From: an uncultured Collinsella sp.
GTDB lineage: Bacteria; Actinomycetota; Coriobacteriia; Coriobacteriales; Coriobacteriaceae
Assembly: GCA_900541745.1 (NCBI GenBank)
Contig: UQLA01000011.1
Coordinates: forward strand, 17,834 to 81,833
Direction: 5' to 3'
Length of the DNA stretch: 64,000 nucleotides
The position numbers and the translations under genes were made by a program. Numbering within the stretch: the first letter of the stretch is position 1; each line of letters begins with the position of its first letter. This document shows positions 17,723 through 26,214 of the stretch, one piece after another. Below the pieces are notes generated by a model. That model had not been told where the DNA came from. It was given only the letters and a program-made list of their open reading frames with translations, and made no database searches.

Positions 17723-18712
17723 ATGCGTGCGGAAACACCTTCCGAGGTGCTCTTTGATTTCCTTAAGTGCGACCTTCAGATCAACAATCGAGAAGCGGCG
17801 CGCATCCTGATTTCGGACAAGCCGATGGGCTCCAAACCGGCCCCAAGGTTTCGCATTACCGAAAAGACGTTTCTATCGCGACGCGTGGTGCACGTCGTTC
17901 CGGGTACCGACAAAATCGACCCCGAGATGTTTGCTGATTTTTCGCAGAGTGTCAAGAACTTGGCTGCCGCTGTAAAAATCGGCAGCGGTAGCAGTCCGGC
18001 GGCCACCAACGCTCGCCAGCAAACCATAACGACTCGTGCCCTTGAGCGTATGGCAAAATCGTTAGGCCACTGGGGTCTCGATGGTTCCATCCTGCGCAAT
18101 ATCTTTGACCGCATCGCCGTCATACCGGGTCTCAAGCAAAGCGATCGGCGCCTTTTGGAGCTCCTTGCGCTAACGGTCTGCGGATGCCTCGCCGATCCCA
18201 ATGCCGCCGCCTCAGAGGTCAAAGACTTCGCCATAACGCAACTAGCCCAGACCTTTGGCACGCTCGAAACCGCCGAGGCCGTCCAGACGCAGGGCACTAA
18301 CCGCAAGGTCAACGAGCCTCCTGCAAAGCTGGGACTTCTCAGGCTTGCGAAAGATGGCTCGGCCTTGCCGCCGATCTATCCCTTGAGTCTCGATCCCGAG
18401 GGTACGGTACTAGGTTCTTTTGCACGCGACCGAAACGCCATCACCAATGTAGGACCCGATGTATCCCGTCGGCACCTGCGTGTAACGTTTTCTAACGGCA
18501 CATGGCTCGCAAGCGGCCTTCACTCCACCAATGGAACGGTGCTGGTAACACGCAGTGGCGTGACCACCGTTATCGAAAAGCCACGCTCGCTGCGCTCCGC
18601 CGATGACGAGGACAAGCAGATTCCCATCCACGACGGAGACCTGCTCATGCTGGGTTCCTCGACCGAGTTTTTGGTGCTGAAGATCTCCTCAAACGTACGC
18701 GCGCTGGCCTAG
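17723..18712 (+). CDS. FHA-domain protein with undescribed N-terminal domain (paralogue 2)
   Basis: 329 aa, start MRAETPSEV after AAAGGAG. Same architecture as the protein at 14575: an N-terminal helical domain (residues 1-205; SRRVVHVVPG near residue 48 and GCLADP near 160) and a C-terminal FHA domain (EGTVLGSF, DVSRRHLRV, HSTNGTVLV). The FHA contact residues (Arg and Ser/His in SRRH, Ser-Thr-Asn-Gly) are intact. It lies directly behind kinase 1 in one operon, so it is the probable phosphorylation-dependent partner of that kinase. It is cytoplasmic, as no membrane segment or signal is visible. Confidence 0.87.
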   Translation: MRAETPSEVLFDFLKCDLQINNREAARILISDKPMGSKPAPRFRITEKTFLSRRVVHVVPGTDKIDPEMFADFSQSVKNLAAAVKIGSGSSPAATNARQQTITTRALERMAKSLGHWGLDGSILRNIFDRIAVIPGLKQSDRRLLELLALTVCGCLADPNAAASEVKDFAITQLAQTFGTLETAEAVQTQGTNRKVNEPPAKLGLLRLAKDGSALPPIYPLSLDPEGTVLGSFARDRNAITNVGPDVSRRHLRVTFSNGTWLASGLHSTNGTVLVTRSGVTTVIEKPRSLRSADDEDKQIPIHDGDLLMLGSSTEFLVLKISSNVRALA

Positions 18713-18741
18713 GGCCGAGCTCACACAATAAGAATCAACGC

Positions 18742-18782
18742 AAAGGGGCGCTGCTGCGCACATCGCAGCAGCGCCCCTTTAT
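18742..18782 (+). terminator. Intrinsic terminator of the kinase 1 operon
   Basis: A 17-bp perfect stem (AAAGGGGCGCTGCTGCG with its complement) closes a five-base loop and is followed by a short AT-rich stretch. It lies 30 bases after the FHA stop. Confidence 0.85.
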
Positions 18783-18844
18783 ATGACGTGGACATATAAA
18801 AACGGATGCAGGAGCCGACAAAACTCAGCAAGATAACTAAAACA

Positions 18845-18880
18845 TAAAAGCCGCGTGGGGGTCGGGTCCCCACGCGGCTA
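18845..18880 (-). terminator. Intrinsic terminator of the surface-protein gene
   Basis: GCCGCGTGGGG pairs with CCCCACGCGGC around a seven-base loop, and the minus strand continues with TTTT. It is placed 45 bases after the stop of the gene at 18925, which is convergent with the kinase operon. Confidence 0.85.
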
Positions 18881-18924
18881 TCAGGTTTGGGCTAATTAAG
18901 CCCGGAGGTAAACACTAGAAGTGA

Positions 18925-21429
18925 TTAGTGCTCGCGACGCTTGGTCATGTACATGCCCACAGCGACAGCCACGGCACCGGTAAGGGCGGCAGCGGAGGTC
19001 ACAACGAAGGTCGGGTCGCCAGTGGAAGCAAGGGCAGCCTCGTCCTTCTTGTCAGCAGCAACCTGCTTCTTGCCCTCATCCTTCTTCAAAGTCTCGGACT
19101 TGGGCGTCTTAGCGGTAAAGAAAGCATAGACAGTGGTGTCCTCGGTGATAGGAGTAGAGAAGTCAAACTTCTTGAAGGACTCCTTGGAAGAAGACCAGCC
19201 GACAAAGTTGAAGCCGTCGACGGAAGGATCGCTGGGCTGAGCAACAGTCTTGCCGTCCTCGACCTCAACCGTAGTGGTGGAACCATCAACATAGAAATTG
19301 ACCTTGTGGGTCTGGACAGCGGGCGTCTCGTTCTTGGTCCACTGAGCGTAGAACGTCACGTGGTCGCCGCCGCCCTGGACGGGCTTGCTGAAGTCGACGG
19401 GATCGGTACCCTCGGAGTCATAGGTCCAGCCGGCGAAGGTGTAGCCCTCGCGGGTCGGTGCCAGGGGCTGGCGGGCGACGCCGTCGGAATCAGTAACGCC
19501 CTGGAGCGTCACATTACCGTCAAAGAATACACCACCGTTGGCGAAGTAGAGGACATCCTTGACGTTCTTGTTCTCGTCAACGTCAGCCCCCTTGTCCTCG
19601 GTCCACTGGGCGAACAGGGTAGCATGGTCGCCGCCGCCGACCAGCGGCTTGCTGAAGTCGACCGGATCGGTGCCCTTGCTGTCGTAGGTCCAGCCGGCGA
19701 AGGTGTAGCCCTCGCGGGTCGGGGCCAGGGGCTGGCGGGCGACGCCCTCGCCGTCGGTCACGCCCTGGAGCGTCTCGTTGCCGTCGAAGAACGTGCCGCC
19801 GTTGGCGAAGTAGAGGACGTCCTTGACGTTCTCGTCAGCGCCCTTATCCTTGGTCCACTGAGCGTAGAACGTCACGTGGTCGCCGCCGCCCTGGACGGGC
19901 TTGCTGAAGTCGACCGGGTCCTTGCCCTTGCTGTCGTAGGTCCAGCCGGCGAAGGTGTAGCCCTCGCGGGTCGGGGCCAGGGGCTGGCGGGCGACGCCCT
20001 CGCCGTCGGTCACGCCCTGGAGCGTCTCGTTGCCGTCGAAGAACGTGCCGCCGTTGGCGACGTAGAGGACGTCGATGGAGTTGTCCTCCTTGACCATGTC
20101 CCACTGAGCGAACAGGGTGGCGTGGTCGCCGCCGCCGACCAGCGGCTTGCTGAAGTCGACCGGGTCGTTACCGTCGCGGTCGTAGGTCCAGCCGGCGAAG
20201 GTGTAGCCCTCGCGGGTCGGGGCCAGGGGCTGGCGGGCGACGCCGTCGCCGTCGGTCACGCCCTGGAGCGTCTCGTTGCCGTCTGCGAACACACCGCCGT
20301 TGGCGACATAGAGAACGTCCTTCTCATTGTTAGCAAGCTCTGCCCACTGAGCGTAGAACGTAACGTGCTGACCGCCACCCGGGATGGGCTTGGTGAAGTC
20401 GACAGGCTCCGTGCCAGCAGCATCGTAAGTCCAACCAGTAAAGGTGTAGCCCTCGCGGGTCGGGGCCAGGGGCTGGCGGGCGACGCCGTTGCTGTCAGTG
20501 ACACCCTCCATGGCCACATTGCCATCGGCGAAGGCGCCACCATTGGCGACGTAGAGAACCGTCTTCTCGTTGTTCTGCTTCCACTGGGCATAAACGGTCG
20601 CGTGGCCGCTGCCCGCAACGATAGCCTTCGTGAAGTCGACGGGGTCATTTCCGTCGCGATCGTACGACCAACCAACGAAGTCATAGCCCTCGCGGGTCGG
20701 CTGAAGCGGCAGGCGCGCGATACCGTCGGTATCGGTTACACCCCGCATGGTATCGTTGCCGTCGAAGAACGTGCCGCCGTTGGCGACGTAGAGGATATCG
20801 ACAGTCTTGTCCTGCTTCGCAGGCGTCCAAGCGGCGAAAAGGGTCACATGCTTGCTGCCACCGACGATCGGCTGGTTGAAGTCAACCTGGTCGGTGCCGT
20901 CGCTGTGATAATACCAACCGGCAAACACATAGCCGTCGCGCGTAGGAGCAAGCGGCTGACGGGCAATGCCATTGCTGTCAGTCTGGCCCAGCATGACGTT
21001 GTTGCCGTCGGCGAACTGACCGCCATTGGCAGAGTAGGTCACATCGAGCACATTCGAGGGAGCCTCAGTCCACTTGGCGTACAGCATGAAGTTAGCTGCA
21101 CCGCCCTGAAGGGGCTGTGAAAAATTTACAGCCTGGGTACACGTGCTGTCATAATACCAACCGTCAAAGACGTATCCATCGCGCACCGGAGAAAGGGGCG
21201 GATTAATCTTGCCGTCTTCATTCAGCGGATAAGTCTGGAGGGGAGATCCGTCGCCAAAAGTGCCCCCGTTAGCATAGAAACCAACATGCTTTTCGTCAGC
21301 GGCGGCAGCAGCCGCCTCCCCACTCGTGTTCTGGGCAGTCTCCGCCGCGATAGCAGCAACCGGCGTGGAGCTGAGCACCATACTCAAGCTCAGACCGGCT
21401 GTGATAGCAGCGTTAAGCTTCCTATTCAT
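18925..21429 (-). CDS. Repeat-rich cell-wall surface protein with LAxTG-like sorting signal
   Basis: 834 aa. A signal peptide (MNRKLNAAITAGLSLSMVLS, cut near AIAAE) leads to eight repeats of about 75-88 residues, each with YxANGG, DGN, PLxPTRxGYxFxGW and HxTxxAQW blocks. A shorter Listeria-Bacteroides type repeat follows (PSVDGFNFVGW). This is the InlB B-repeat/Flg_new family, common in adhesins. The C-terminus has a Lys/Glu-rich stretch, then LASTGD, a hydrophobic segment and KRREH, a sortase signal of the LAxTG kind that class E sortases use in high-GC actinobacteria. The ATG has AAAGGA seven bases upstream; the ribosome site can be closed in a TGGTCG/CGACCA stem. Binding target is unknown; an adhesion role is inferred. 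Confidence 0.9.
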   Translation of the reverse strand: MNRKLNAAITAGLSLSMVLSSTPVAAIAAETAQNTSGEAAAAAADEKHVGFYANGGTFGDGSPLQTYPLNEDGKINPPLSPVRDGYVFDGWYYDSTCTQAVNFSQPLQGGAANFMLYAKWTEAPSNVLDVTYSANGGQFADGNNVMLGQTDSNGIARQPLAPTRDGYVFAGWYYHSDGTDQVDFNQPIVGGSKHVTLFAAWTPAKQDKTVDILYVANGGTFFDGNDTMRGVTDTDGIARLPLQPTREGYDFVGWSYDRDGNDPVDFTKAIVAGSGHATVYAQWKQNNEKTVLYVANGGAFADGNVAMEGVTDSNGVARQPLAPTREGYTFTGWTYDAAGTEPVDFTKPIPGGGQHVTFYAQWAELANNEKDVLYVANGGVFADGNETLQGVTDGDGVARQPLAPTREGYTFAGWTYDRDGNDPVDFSKPLVGGGDHATLFAQWDMVKEDNSIDVLYVANGGTFFDGNETLQGVTDGEGVARQPLAPTREGYTFAGWTYDSKGKDPVDFSKPVQGGGDHVTFYAQWTKDKGADENVKDVLYFANGGTFFDGNETLQGVTDGEGVARQPLAPTREGYTFAGWTYDSKGTDPVDFSKPLVGGGDHATLFAQWTEDKGADVDENKNVKDVLYFANGGVFFDGNVTLQGVTDSDGVARQPLAPTREGYTFAGWTYDSEGTDPVDFSKPVQGGGDHVTFYAQWTKNETPAVQTHKVNFYVDGSTTTVEVEDGKTVAQPSDPSVDGFNFVGWSSSKESFKKFDFSTPITEDTTVYAFFTAKTPKSETLKKDEGKKQVAADKKDEAALASTGDPTFVVTSAAALTGAVAVAVGMYMTKRREH
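19326..20560 (-). repeat. Near-identical coding tandem repeats of about 250 bp
   Basis: Inside the surface-protein gene the unit recurs at spacings of 265, 252 and 246 bases (measured from the GTTGGCGA site at 19536, 19801, 20053 and 20299). Long stretches are identical at the DNA level, including synonymous sites, in the middle units, while the outer units have diverged. Expect copy-number variation and short-read assembly collapse here. Confidence 0.8.
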
Positions 21430-21520
21430 GTGGTCGTCCTTTCCCGACTTGCTTCTTCGCGACCACTTCGCAGAAGAAGACATTTGAATTGCATCATCTA
21501 TTCAAGCCGAAAAAAAACTC

Positions 21521-21535
21521 AAAAGGTTGCGCAAC
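21521..21535 (-). promoter_or_regulatory. GTTGCGCAACCTTTT motif upstream of the surface-protein gene
   Basis: Read on the minus strand the site is GTTGCGCAACCTTTT, about 90 bases before the start codon. Sixteen bases (with one extra flanking base) are identical to the site before the second kinase operon. GTTGCGCAAC is a perfect palindrome, so a dimeric regulator could bind, or it may serve as a -35 element. Confidence 0.55.
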
Positions 21536-21585
21536 CAAGCTATATCTAAGGTTTGAGACTTTTTTGCAAAAAAGTTTGCAAAAAG

Positions 21586-22251
21586 CTATTGCACCACCCG
21601 TACGCTGGGACAAAGGTCTGCCAGTGGGCACTCGTCGCACTTAGGTTTGCGGGCGTCGCAGATCTCGCGGCCAAAGGTAATCCACTGGTGGTTGACCGAC
21701 TCCCAATACTCGTGCGGCAAGATCTTGAGCAGATCTTGCTCGGTCTTGAGCGGCTCTTTGGCATGCGTCTTGGGACTCAGCATCAGGCGGTGCGCGATGC
21801 GGTTGACGTGCGTATCCACCGCGATGCCTTCCACGATGCCGTACCCCACGTTGAGCACGATGTTCGCTGTCTTGCGCCCCACGCCCGGCAGCTTGACGAG
21901 TTCCTTCATGTCTGCCGGCACCTCGCCGCCGTAATCGGCGACAATCATCTGCGCGGCCTCCACGGCATGCTTGGCCTTACTCTTATAAAAGCCGAGCGAC
22001 TTAATGGTGTCCGCCACGTCGGTCACACTTGCTCCGGCCATGGCCTCGGGCGTGGGCCACTGGGCAAACAGCTTCGGCGTCACCTTGTTGACCTGCGCGT
22101 CGGTCGTCTGAGCCGAGAGCAGCACTGCGATGAGTAGCCTAAAGGGATTCTCGTGGTCCAAAAAGCACTCAACCGGGCCATAGCGACGGTTAAGGCGCTC
22201 GCACACCTCGATGGCGCGCTCGCGTTTGGCGGCATTGGTCTCGCGTGGCAT
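21586..22251 (-). CDS. nth: Endonuclease III
   Basis: 221 aa, normal length. It has the helix-hairpin-helix LPGVGRKTANIVLNVG with the catalytic Lys, the catalytic Asp in AVDTHVNRIAHRL and the C-terminal 4Fe-4S ligands C-x6-C-x2-C-x5-C (CDARKPKCDECPLADLC). It is a bifunctional glycosylase/AP lyase that removes oxidised pyrimidines. The start MPRETNAAK is preceded by GAGGAG; codons further upstream are open but lack a site. It lies 63 bases after the ABC exporter gene on the same strand. Downstream the sequence is AT-rich with overlapping TTTTTTGCAAAAAA palindromes rather than a clear terminator. Confidence 0.95.
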   Translation of the reverse strand: MPRETNAAKRERAIEVCERLNRRYGPVECFLDHENPFRLLIAVLLSAQTTDAQVNKVTPKLFAQWPTPEAMAGASVTDVADTIKSLGFYKSKAKHAVEAAQMIVADYGGEVPADMKELVKLPGVGRKTANIVLNVGYGIVEGIAVDTHVNRIAHRLMLSPKTHAKEPLKTEQDLLKILPHEYWESVNHQWITFGREICDARKPKCDECPLADLCPSVRVVQ

Positions 22252-22314
22252 AACGACTCCTCGGCTCGGCAGAAACATAACTTCACGGAAACGATTGTCC
22301 CACGTACGGGGGTT

Positions 22315-24117
22315 TTAAGCCTCCAAAAATGCGCCGGTCTGGCGGCCCCACAGGCTTGCGTACTCGCCGCCTGCCTCAACGAGCTGCGCATGCGTACCGT
22401 CCTCGACAATCTCGCCGTCCGCCAGCACCACGATGCGATCGAGCGCCGCCACGGTGGACAGGCGATGCGCCACCACAATGGAGGTGCGGCCGCGCATCAG
22501 GTTCTCGAACGCCTCCTGCACCAGTGCCTCGGACTCGCTGTCCAGGGCAGACGTCGCCTCGTCGAGCACCAGAATCGGCGCGTCAGTGAGAATGGCACGG
22601 GCGATGGCCACGCGCTGGCGTTGGCCGCCCGAAAGCTTAACGCCGCGCTCGCCCACCATGGTGTCAAAGCCATGGGGCAGACGATCGATAAACTCCAGGG
22701 CATTGGCCAGGCGCGCGGCCTCGCGGATCTGCTCGTCGGTGGCGTCGGGGCGGCCGTAAGCGATATTCTCGCGAATGGAGCGATGGAACAGCAGCGCCTC
22801 CTGCGGCACATAGGCAACCTGGCGGCGCAGACTCTGCTGCGTGCAGCGCGAGACGTCCTGGCCGTCCACGAGCACGCGGCCGCCCTGCACGTCGTCCAGG
22901 CGCAGCAACAGCTTGGTGAGTGTCGTCTTGCCCGAGCCCGATTTGCCCACCAGGCCCACGCGCTGGCCCGCCGCCACATGGAGCGTCAGATCGTCGAACA
23001 CGCTCTCGCCCGCCGCGGCGTCACGGTATGCAAAGCTCAAGTGCTCAAAATCAATCGCACCCTCGCGCACCTTGAGCTCGGGAGCATTCTCGTCGTCTGC
23101 CACCAGGCGTGGCTCGTCCAGCACACGCGTCATCTCGGCGGCGTCGCCTAGCGCGCGGTTGATGCGCTGCATCATGGAGCTTACGTAGTTCAGACGCATG
23201 GTGAGGTTGTACGTATAGGTAAAGATCATGACGAGCGCGCCGGCAGAGATGCCAAACCACGCGTTGCCGCCCGCGACGAACACGCTCACCACGGCCATGG
23301 TGATGACGATAAGGCCCGAGGTCGTAAAGTTGCGCTGCATCATGGCGTGCATCGATACCGTTTCGGCGTCGCGCGCAGCGCGGTCGGCAGCATCGAACAG
23401 GTCGCGCTCAAAGTCCTCGCGCCCACAGGTCTTGACGGCCAGGATGTTCGTGACCGCGTCGGAAAGCACGCCCGACAGCTTGTTCTGCGCGGCGGACGTC
23501 GCGGCCGAAAGCGGCATGATGCGCTTGTACATAAGCCAGACAAACGCGATGTAGACGACCATGATGCCCACCAGGATCACGGTAAATGTGGGCACCACCG
23601 GGGCGAGCGCTGCCACCGTGCAGACAACCGAGGTGATAGTGGGGATGAGCGAATACACCGTCACGTCCACCAGACCCGTGTAGCCGCTCATAAAACGGCT
23701 CGTCTGGCTCACAAGCGATCCGCCAAAGCGGCTGGTGTGGAATGTCATGGATTGATTGGAGAGCGTGTCGAAGCACAAGCGCGCCAGGTGATAGTTGCCC
23801 GCAATCTCGAGCTTGTAGACGGTGTAGTCCTGCAGCTTGGAGAGGATTTGGCCCACTAGGTTAACGAGCACGAGTGCCAGAATGTAGGGACCAAAGACCT
23901 CAAACACCTGGTCGCCCGCCACGGGGCCGGCCTGGACGCGGTCGACGATAAGGGCCATCACATAGGTGTTGGCAAACGTAAGCAAAAAGATATAGCCCGC
24001 CGACGAGAACACCGAGAGAAAAACGATCAACGGCTGTGTGCGCGTGACGTCCCAAAAACGCTGCAGCGTGCGACGCACGGTGGAGCGTTTGAGCGGACTG
24101 GTGCTTCTCTGAGACAT
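22315..24117 (-). CDS. ABC exporter, fused permease and ATPase (multidrug/lipid type)
   Basis: 600 aa half-transporter. Six membrane segments occupy residues 20-320 (ABC transporter type 1 fold). The nucleotide-binding domain carries Walker A GLVGKSGSGKTTL, signature LSGGQRQRVAIARA, Walker B ILVLDEATSALD and the H-loop VVAHRLST. It would work as a homodimer, or as a heterodimer if a partner lies elsewhere; none is adjacent. Substrates of this MsbA/BmrA-like branch are lipids, drugs or peptides and cannot be assigned. The start MSQRSTSPLKR follows AAAGGA. It is probably co-transcribed with nth. Confidence 0.92.
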   Translation of the reverse strand: MSQRSTSPLKRSTVRRTLQRFWDVTRTQPLIVFLSVFSSAGYIFLLTFANTYVMALIVDRVQAGPVAGDQVFEVFGPYILALVLVNLVGQILSKLQDYTVYKLEIAGNYHLARLCFDTLSNQSMTFHTSRFGGSLVSQTSRFMSGYTGLVDVTVYSLIPTITSVVCTVAALAPVVPTFTVILVGIMVVYIAFVWLMYKRIMPLSAATSAAQNKLSGVLSDAVTNILAVKTCGREDFERDLFDAADRAARDAETVSMHAMMQRNFTTSGLIVITMAVVSVFVAGGNAWFGISAGALVMIFTYTYNLTMRLNYVSSMMQRINRALGDAAEMTRVLDEPRLVADDENAPELKVREGAIDFEHLSFAYRDAAAGESVFDDLTLHVAAGQRVGLVGKSGSGKTTLTKLLLRLDDVQGGRVLVDGQDVSRCTQQSLRRQVAYVPQEALLFHRSIRENIAYGRPDATDEQIREAARLANALEFIDRLPHGFDTMVGERGVKLSGGQRQRVAIARAILTDAPILVLDEATSALDSESEALVQEAFENLMRGRTSIVVAHRLSTVAALDRIVVLADGEIVEDGTHAQLVEAGGEYASLWGRQTGAFLEA

Positions 24118-24243
24118 GGGCTTCCTTTCGCGTCTGATAGGGCGAAACGCCATTGTTGCACACTAAAGTGCACTTCAGGCAAGCACGATGCGAAAAGCGG
24201 CGAGGCGCCCGCGTCCGCGCTGGTGCCCCGCCGCCTGTTGCAA

Positions 24244-25599
24244 CTAGTCCTCGTCCTCTTGGTCTGCGAGCAGCTCCGCGGATGTGAGCCCCAAGATCTC
24301 GTCGGCCTCCCGCGCGTCCTCCAGCGCGTCGATGTCCTTGAGCTTACGCTCCATAACGTTGGTGCGCGTGGTGATAATGCCCTCGACCGTCTTGCCCGCG
24401 GTCTCGATCTGCTGCCGCGCGCGGCGCAGCGCCGCCTGATAGCGCGGCAGCTCAGCCTTGACGGCGGAAAGCACGCGCAGCACGTCATCGGTGCGTTTTT
24501 GCAGCCTAAACGTCTGATAGCTCATCTGCAGGCTGTTGAGGATGGCGGCCATGGTACTGGGGCCGGCAACGTTGACGTGATAGTCGCGGCCCAGGGTCTC
24601 GATAAGCCCGGGACGACTGACGACCTCGGCGTACAGGCCCTCAAACGGCACGAACAGAATGCCGAAGTTGGTAGTCGCGGGCACGCTCAGGTACTTCTCG
24701 CAAATGTCCTTTGCTTCACGCTTCACCATCATATCGAGCGTCTTGCGCGCAGCGGCGACGGCCTCCGCGTCGCCCGACTCCTGGGCGTCGAGCAGATGCT
24801 CGTACGCGTCGCCCGGGAATTTGGAGTCAATCGGCAGCAGCACGGGGTCGCCCTCGTCTACCGGCAGCTTGACGGCAAACTCGACACGCTCCGAGGCGCC
24901 GGGCTTGGTGGCCACGTTTTCCAGATACTGGTCGGGCGTAAGGATGTCCGCCAGGATCGCGCCCAGCTGCACCTCGCCCAAAATGCCACGCGCCTTGACA
25001 TTACCCAGCACGCGCTTAAGGTCGCCCACGCCGGTGGCGATGGATTGCATATCGCCCAGGCCCTTGTACACGGCCTCGAGCTGGTCACTCACTTGCTTAA
25101 ACGATGCAGACAGACGGTCGTTGAGCGTACGGGAAAGCTTTTCGTCCACCGTCGCGCGCATCTGATCGAGCTGCACGTTGTTGTCCTTGCGGATGGCGCC
25201 CAGCTGTGCATCGACCGTCTCGCGCACCTTGTCCAAGCGGTGCTCGATGCCCTCGCGGTTGGCACCGAGCTGTTGGGCCGTCTCACGGCGCAGGTCATCC
25301 ATACGGTCGCCAGCCTGCGAGAACTCACGCGCGATGGTCAGGTAGCGCTGCTGCTCTACGGCGGCGTCGGTCGTCTGCTGCTGCGCGATGGCGTTTGCCG
25401 TGCGACGGGTTTCTGCCAGCGCGACGTTCAGGGTGTCAAGCGCGTTGTTGGCCTGCTCGAGCGCCGCGAGCGTCTCCGCGTCGTTGCCGCCATGCTCTCG
25501 CAACTCGGCACGAAGTCCTTTAAGCTGCAGGGTGCAAACCACAGCAACTCCCACCGCCACCAAGGCAATCACAACAAGCGCAATATCAATAGCAGACAT
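24244..25599 (-). CDS. rmuC: RmuC-family DNA recombination protein
   Basis: 451 aa. An N-terminal membrane anchor (DIALVVIALVAVGVAVVCTL), a long coiled coil with many Gln/Arg/Ala residues (about 35-210) and the RmuC domain (VLLPIDSKFPGDAYEHLL and GILFVPFEGLYAEVV) give the standard layout. The RmuC core has a PD-(D/E)XK nuclease-like fold and is linked to limiting inversions at short inverted repeats, which is notable in a window so rich in inverted repeats. The start after GGCGGAG was preferred; a more upstream ATG would add 11 residues before the membrane anchor. The neighbours do not suggest an operon. Confidence 0.9.
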   Translation of the reverse strand: MSAIDIALVVIALVAVGVAVVCTLQLKGLRAELREHGGNDAETLAALEQANNALDTLNVALAETRRTANAIAQQQTTDAAVEQQRYLTIAREFSQAGDRMDDLRRETAQQLGANREGIEHRLDKVRETVDAQLGAIRKDNNVQLDQMRATVDEKLSRTLNDRLSASFKQVSDQLEAVYKGLGDMQSIATGVGDLKRVLGNVKARGILGEVQLGAILADILTPDQYLENVATKPGASERVEFAVKLPVDEGDPVLLPIDSKFPGDAYEHLLDAQESGDAEAVAAARKTLDMMVKREAKDICEKYLSVPATTNFGILFVPFEGLYAEVVSRPGLIETLGRDYHVNVAGPSTMAAILNSLQMSYQTFRLQKRTDDVLRVLSAVKAELPRYQAALRRARQQIETAGKTVEGIITTRTNVMERKLKDIDALEDAREADEILGLTSAELLADQEDED

Positions 25600-25650
25600 A
25601 GGCTCCGCCCAACAAACCCAATCGATCATCAATCAAAACTGCGATCAATC

Positions 25651-26214
25651 TTACCCCGCCACACGCACTGAGCGCCCGGCCCCTTCTTGGGTGCCCCTCT
25701 CCTCCGCATATTCCATAATGCGGCGCGCCGTTTTCCTGCTCACCTTTGAGTCATCGCCGGCCAAGTATGCGTATACGTTTCCCTTATTCAGATTCAAATC
25801 GCGGCAGAGACCGTAGCGCGTTATGCCCGATTCCCCTAGCGCTCCCAATGTTCTTTTTCGCATCAGGGCGTTGATCCTTCTATCCGCAACTGGCTTTTCC
25901 TTCACCGCTCTATACGCACGCCAAACGTTGGCATAACGGTTAGGGAGCTCGCTTTTGGCGCATAGAGACGCCATGCCACCCGCTTGATCGTACAAAGACA
26001 AAACACCCCGGTAATCCTCTTCCATCCACGAGCCCTCGGATAAGCCCAGAACGTATTCGGCTTTGCCCTGCGCCAAAGCGAGCAAAAACAGAGGCTCCGC
26101 CACGCGCGGCGCAACCGTCGTCGCCTGCTCAACCAGTTTTCTAAAACTCAGCGACCGCTGCCCGGACAGCTCTCGGCAATAGCCTTTCAAAAATCCCTCA
26201 AAAGTCAGATTCAA
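25651..26214 (-). CDS. HTH-domain protein, partner of the nucleotidyltransferase gene (possible antitoxin)
   Basis: 187 aa. The start is a TTG that overlaps the stop of the upstream gene (TTGA), with AAGGAGG seven bases ahead, so the two genes are translationally coupled. The N-terminal 120 residues are helical and not recognised (FRKLVEQATTVAPRVAEPLFLL segment). The C-terminus looks like a small helix-turn-helix: ITRYGLCRDLNLNKGNVYAYLAGDD followed by VSRKTARRIMEYAEE. Small DNA-binding partners of nucleotidyltransferase-like proteins often act as antitoxins and autoregulators. That role is inferred from context only. Confidence 0.65.
   Translation of the reverse strand: MNLTFEGFLKGYCRELSGQRSLSFRKLVEQATTVAPRVAEPLFLLALAQGKAEYVLGLSEGSWMEEDYRGVLSLYDQAGGMASLCAKSELPNRYANVWRAYRAVKEKPVADRRINALMRKRTLGALGESGITRYGLCRDLNLNKGNVYAYLAGDDSKVSRKTARRIMEYAEERGTQEGAGRSVRVAG

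Noticed and set aside
19326..20560. CRISPR-like regular repeats
   Set aside because: The repeats are about 250 bp, in frame and encode a known surface repeat; there are no spacers or cas genes.
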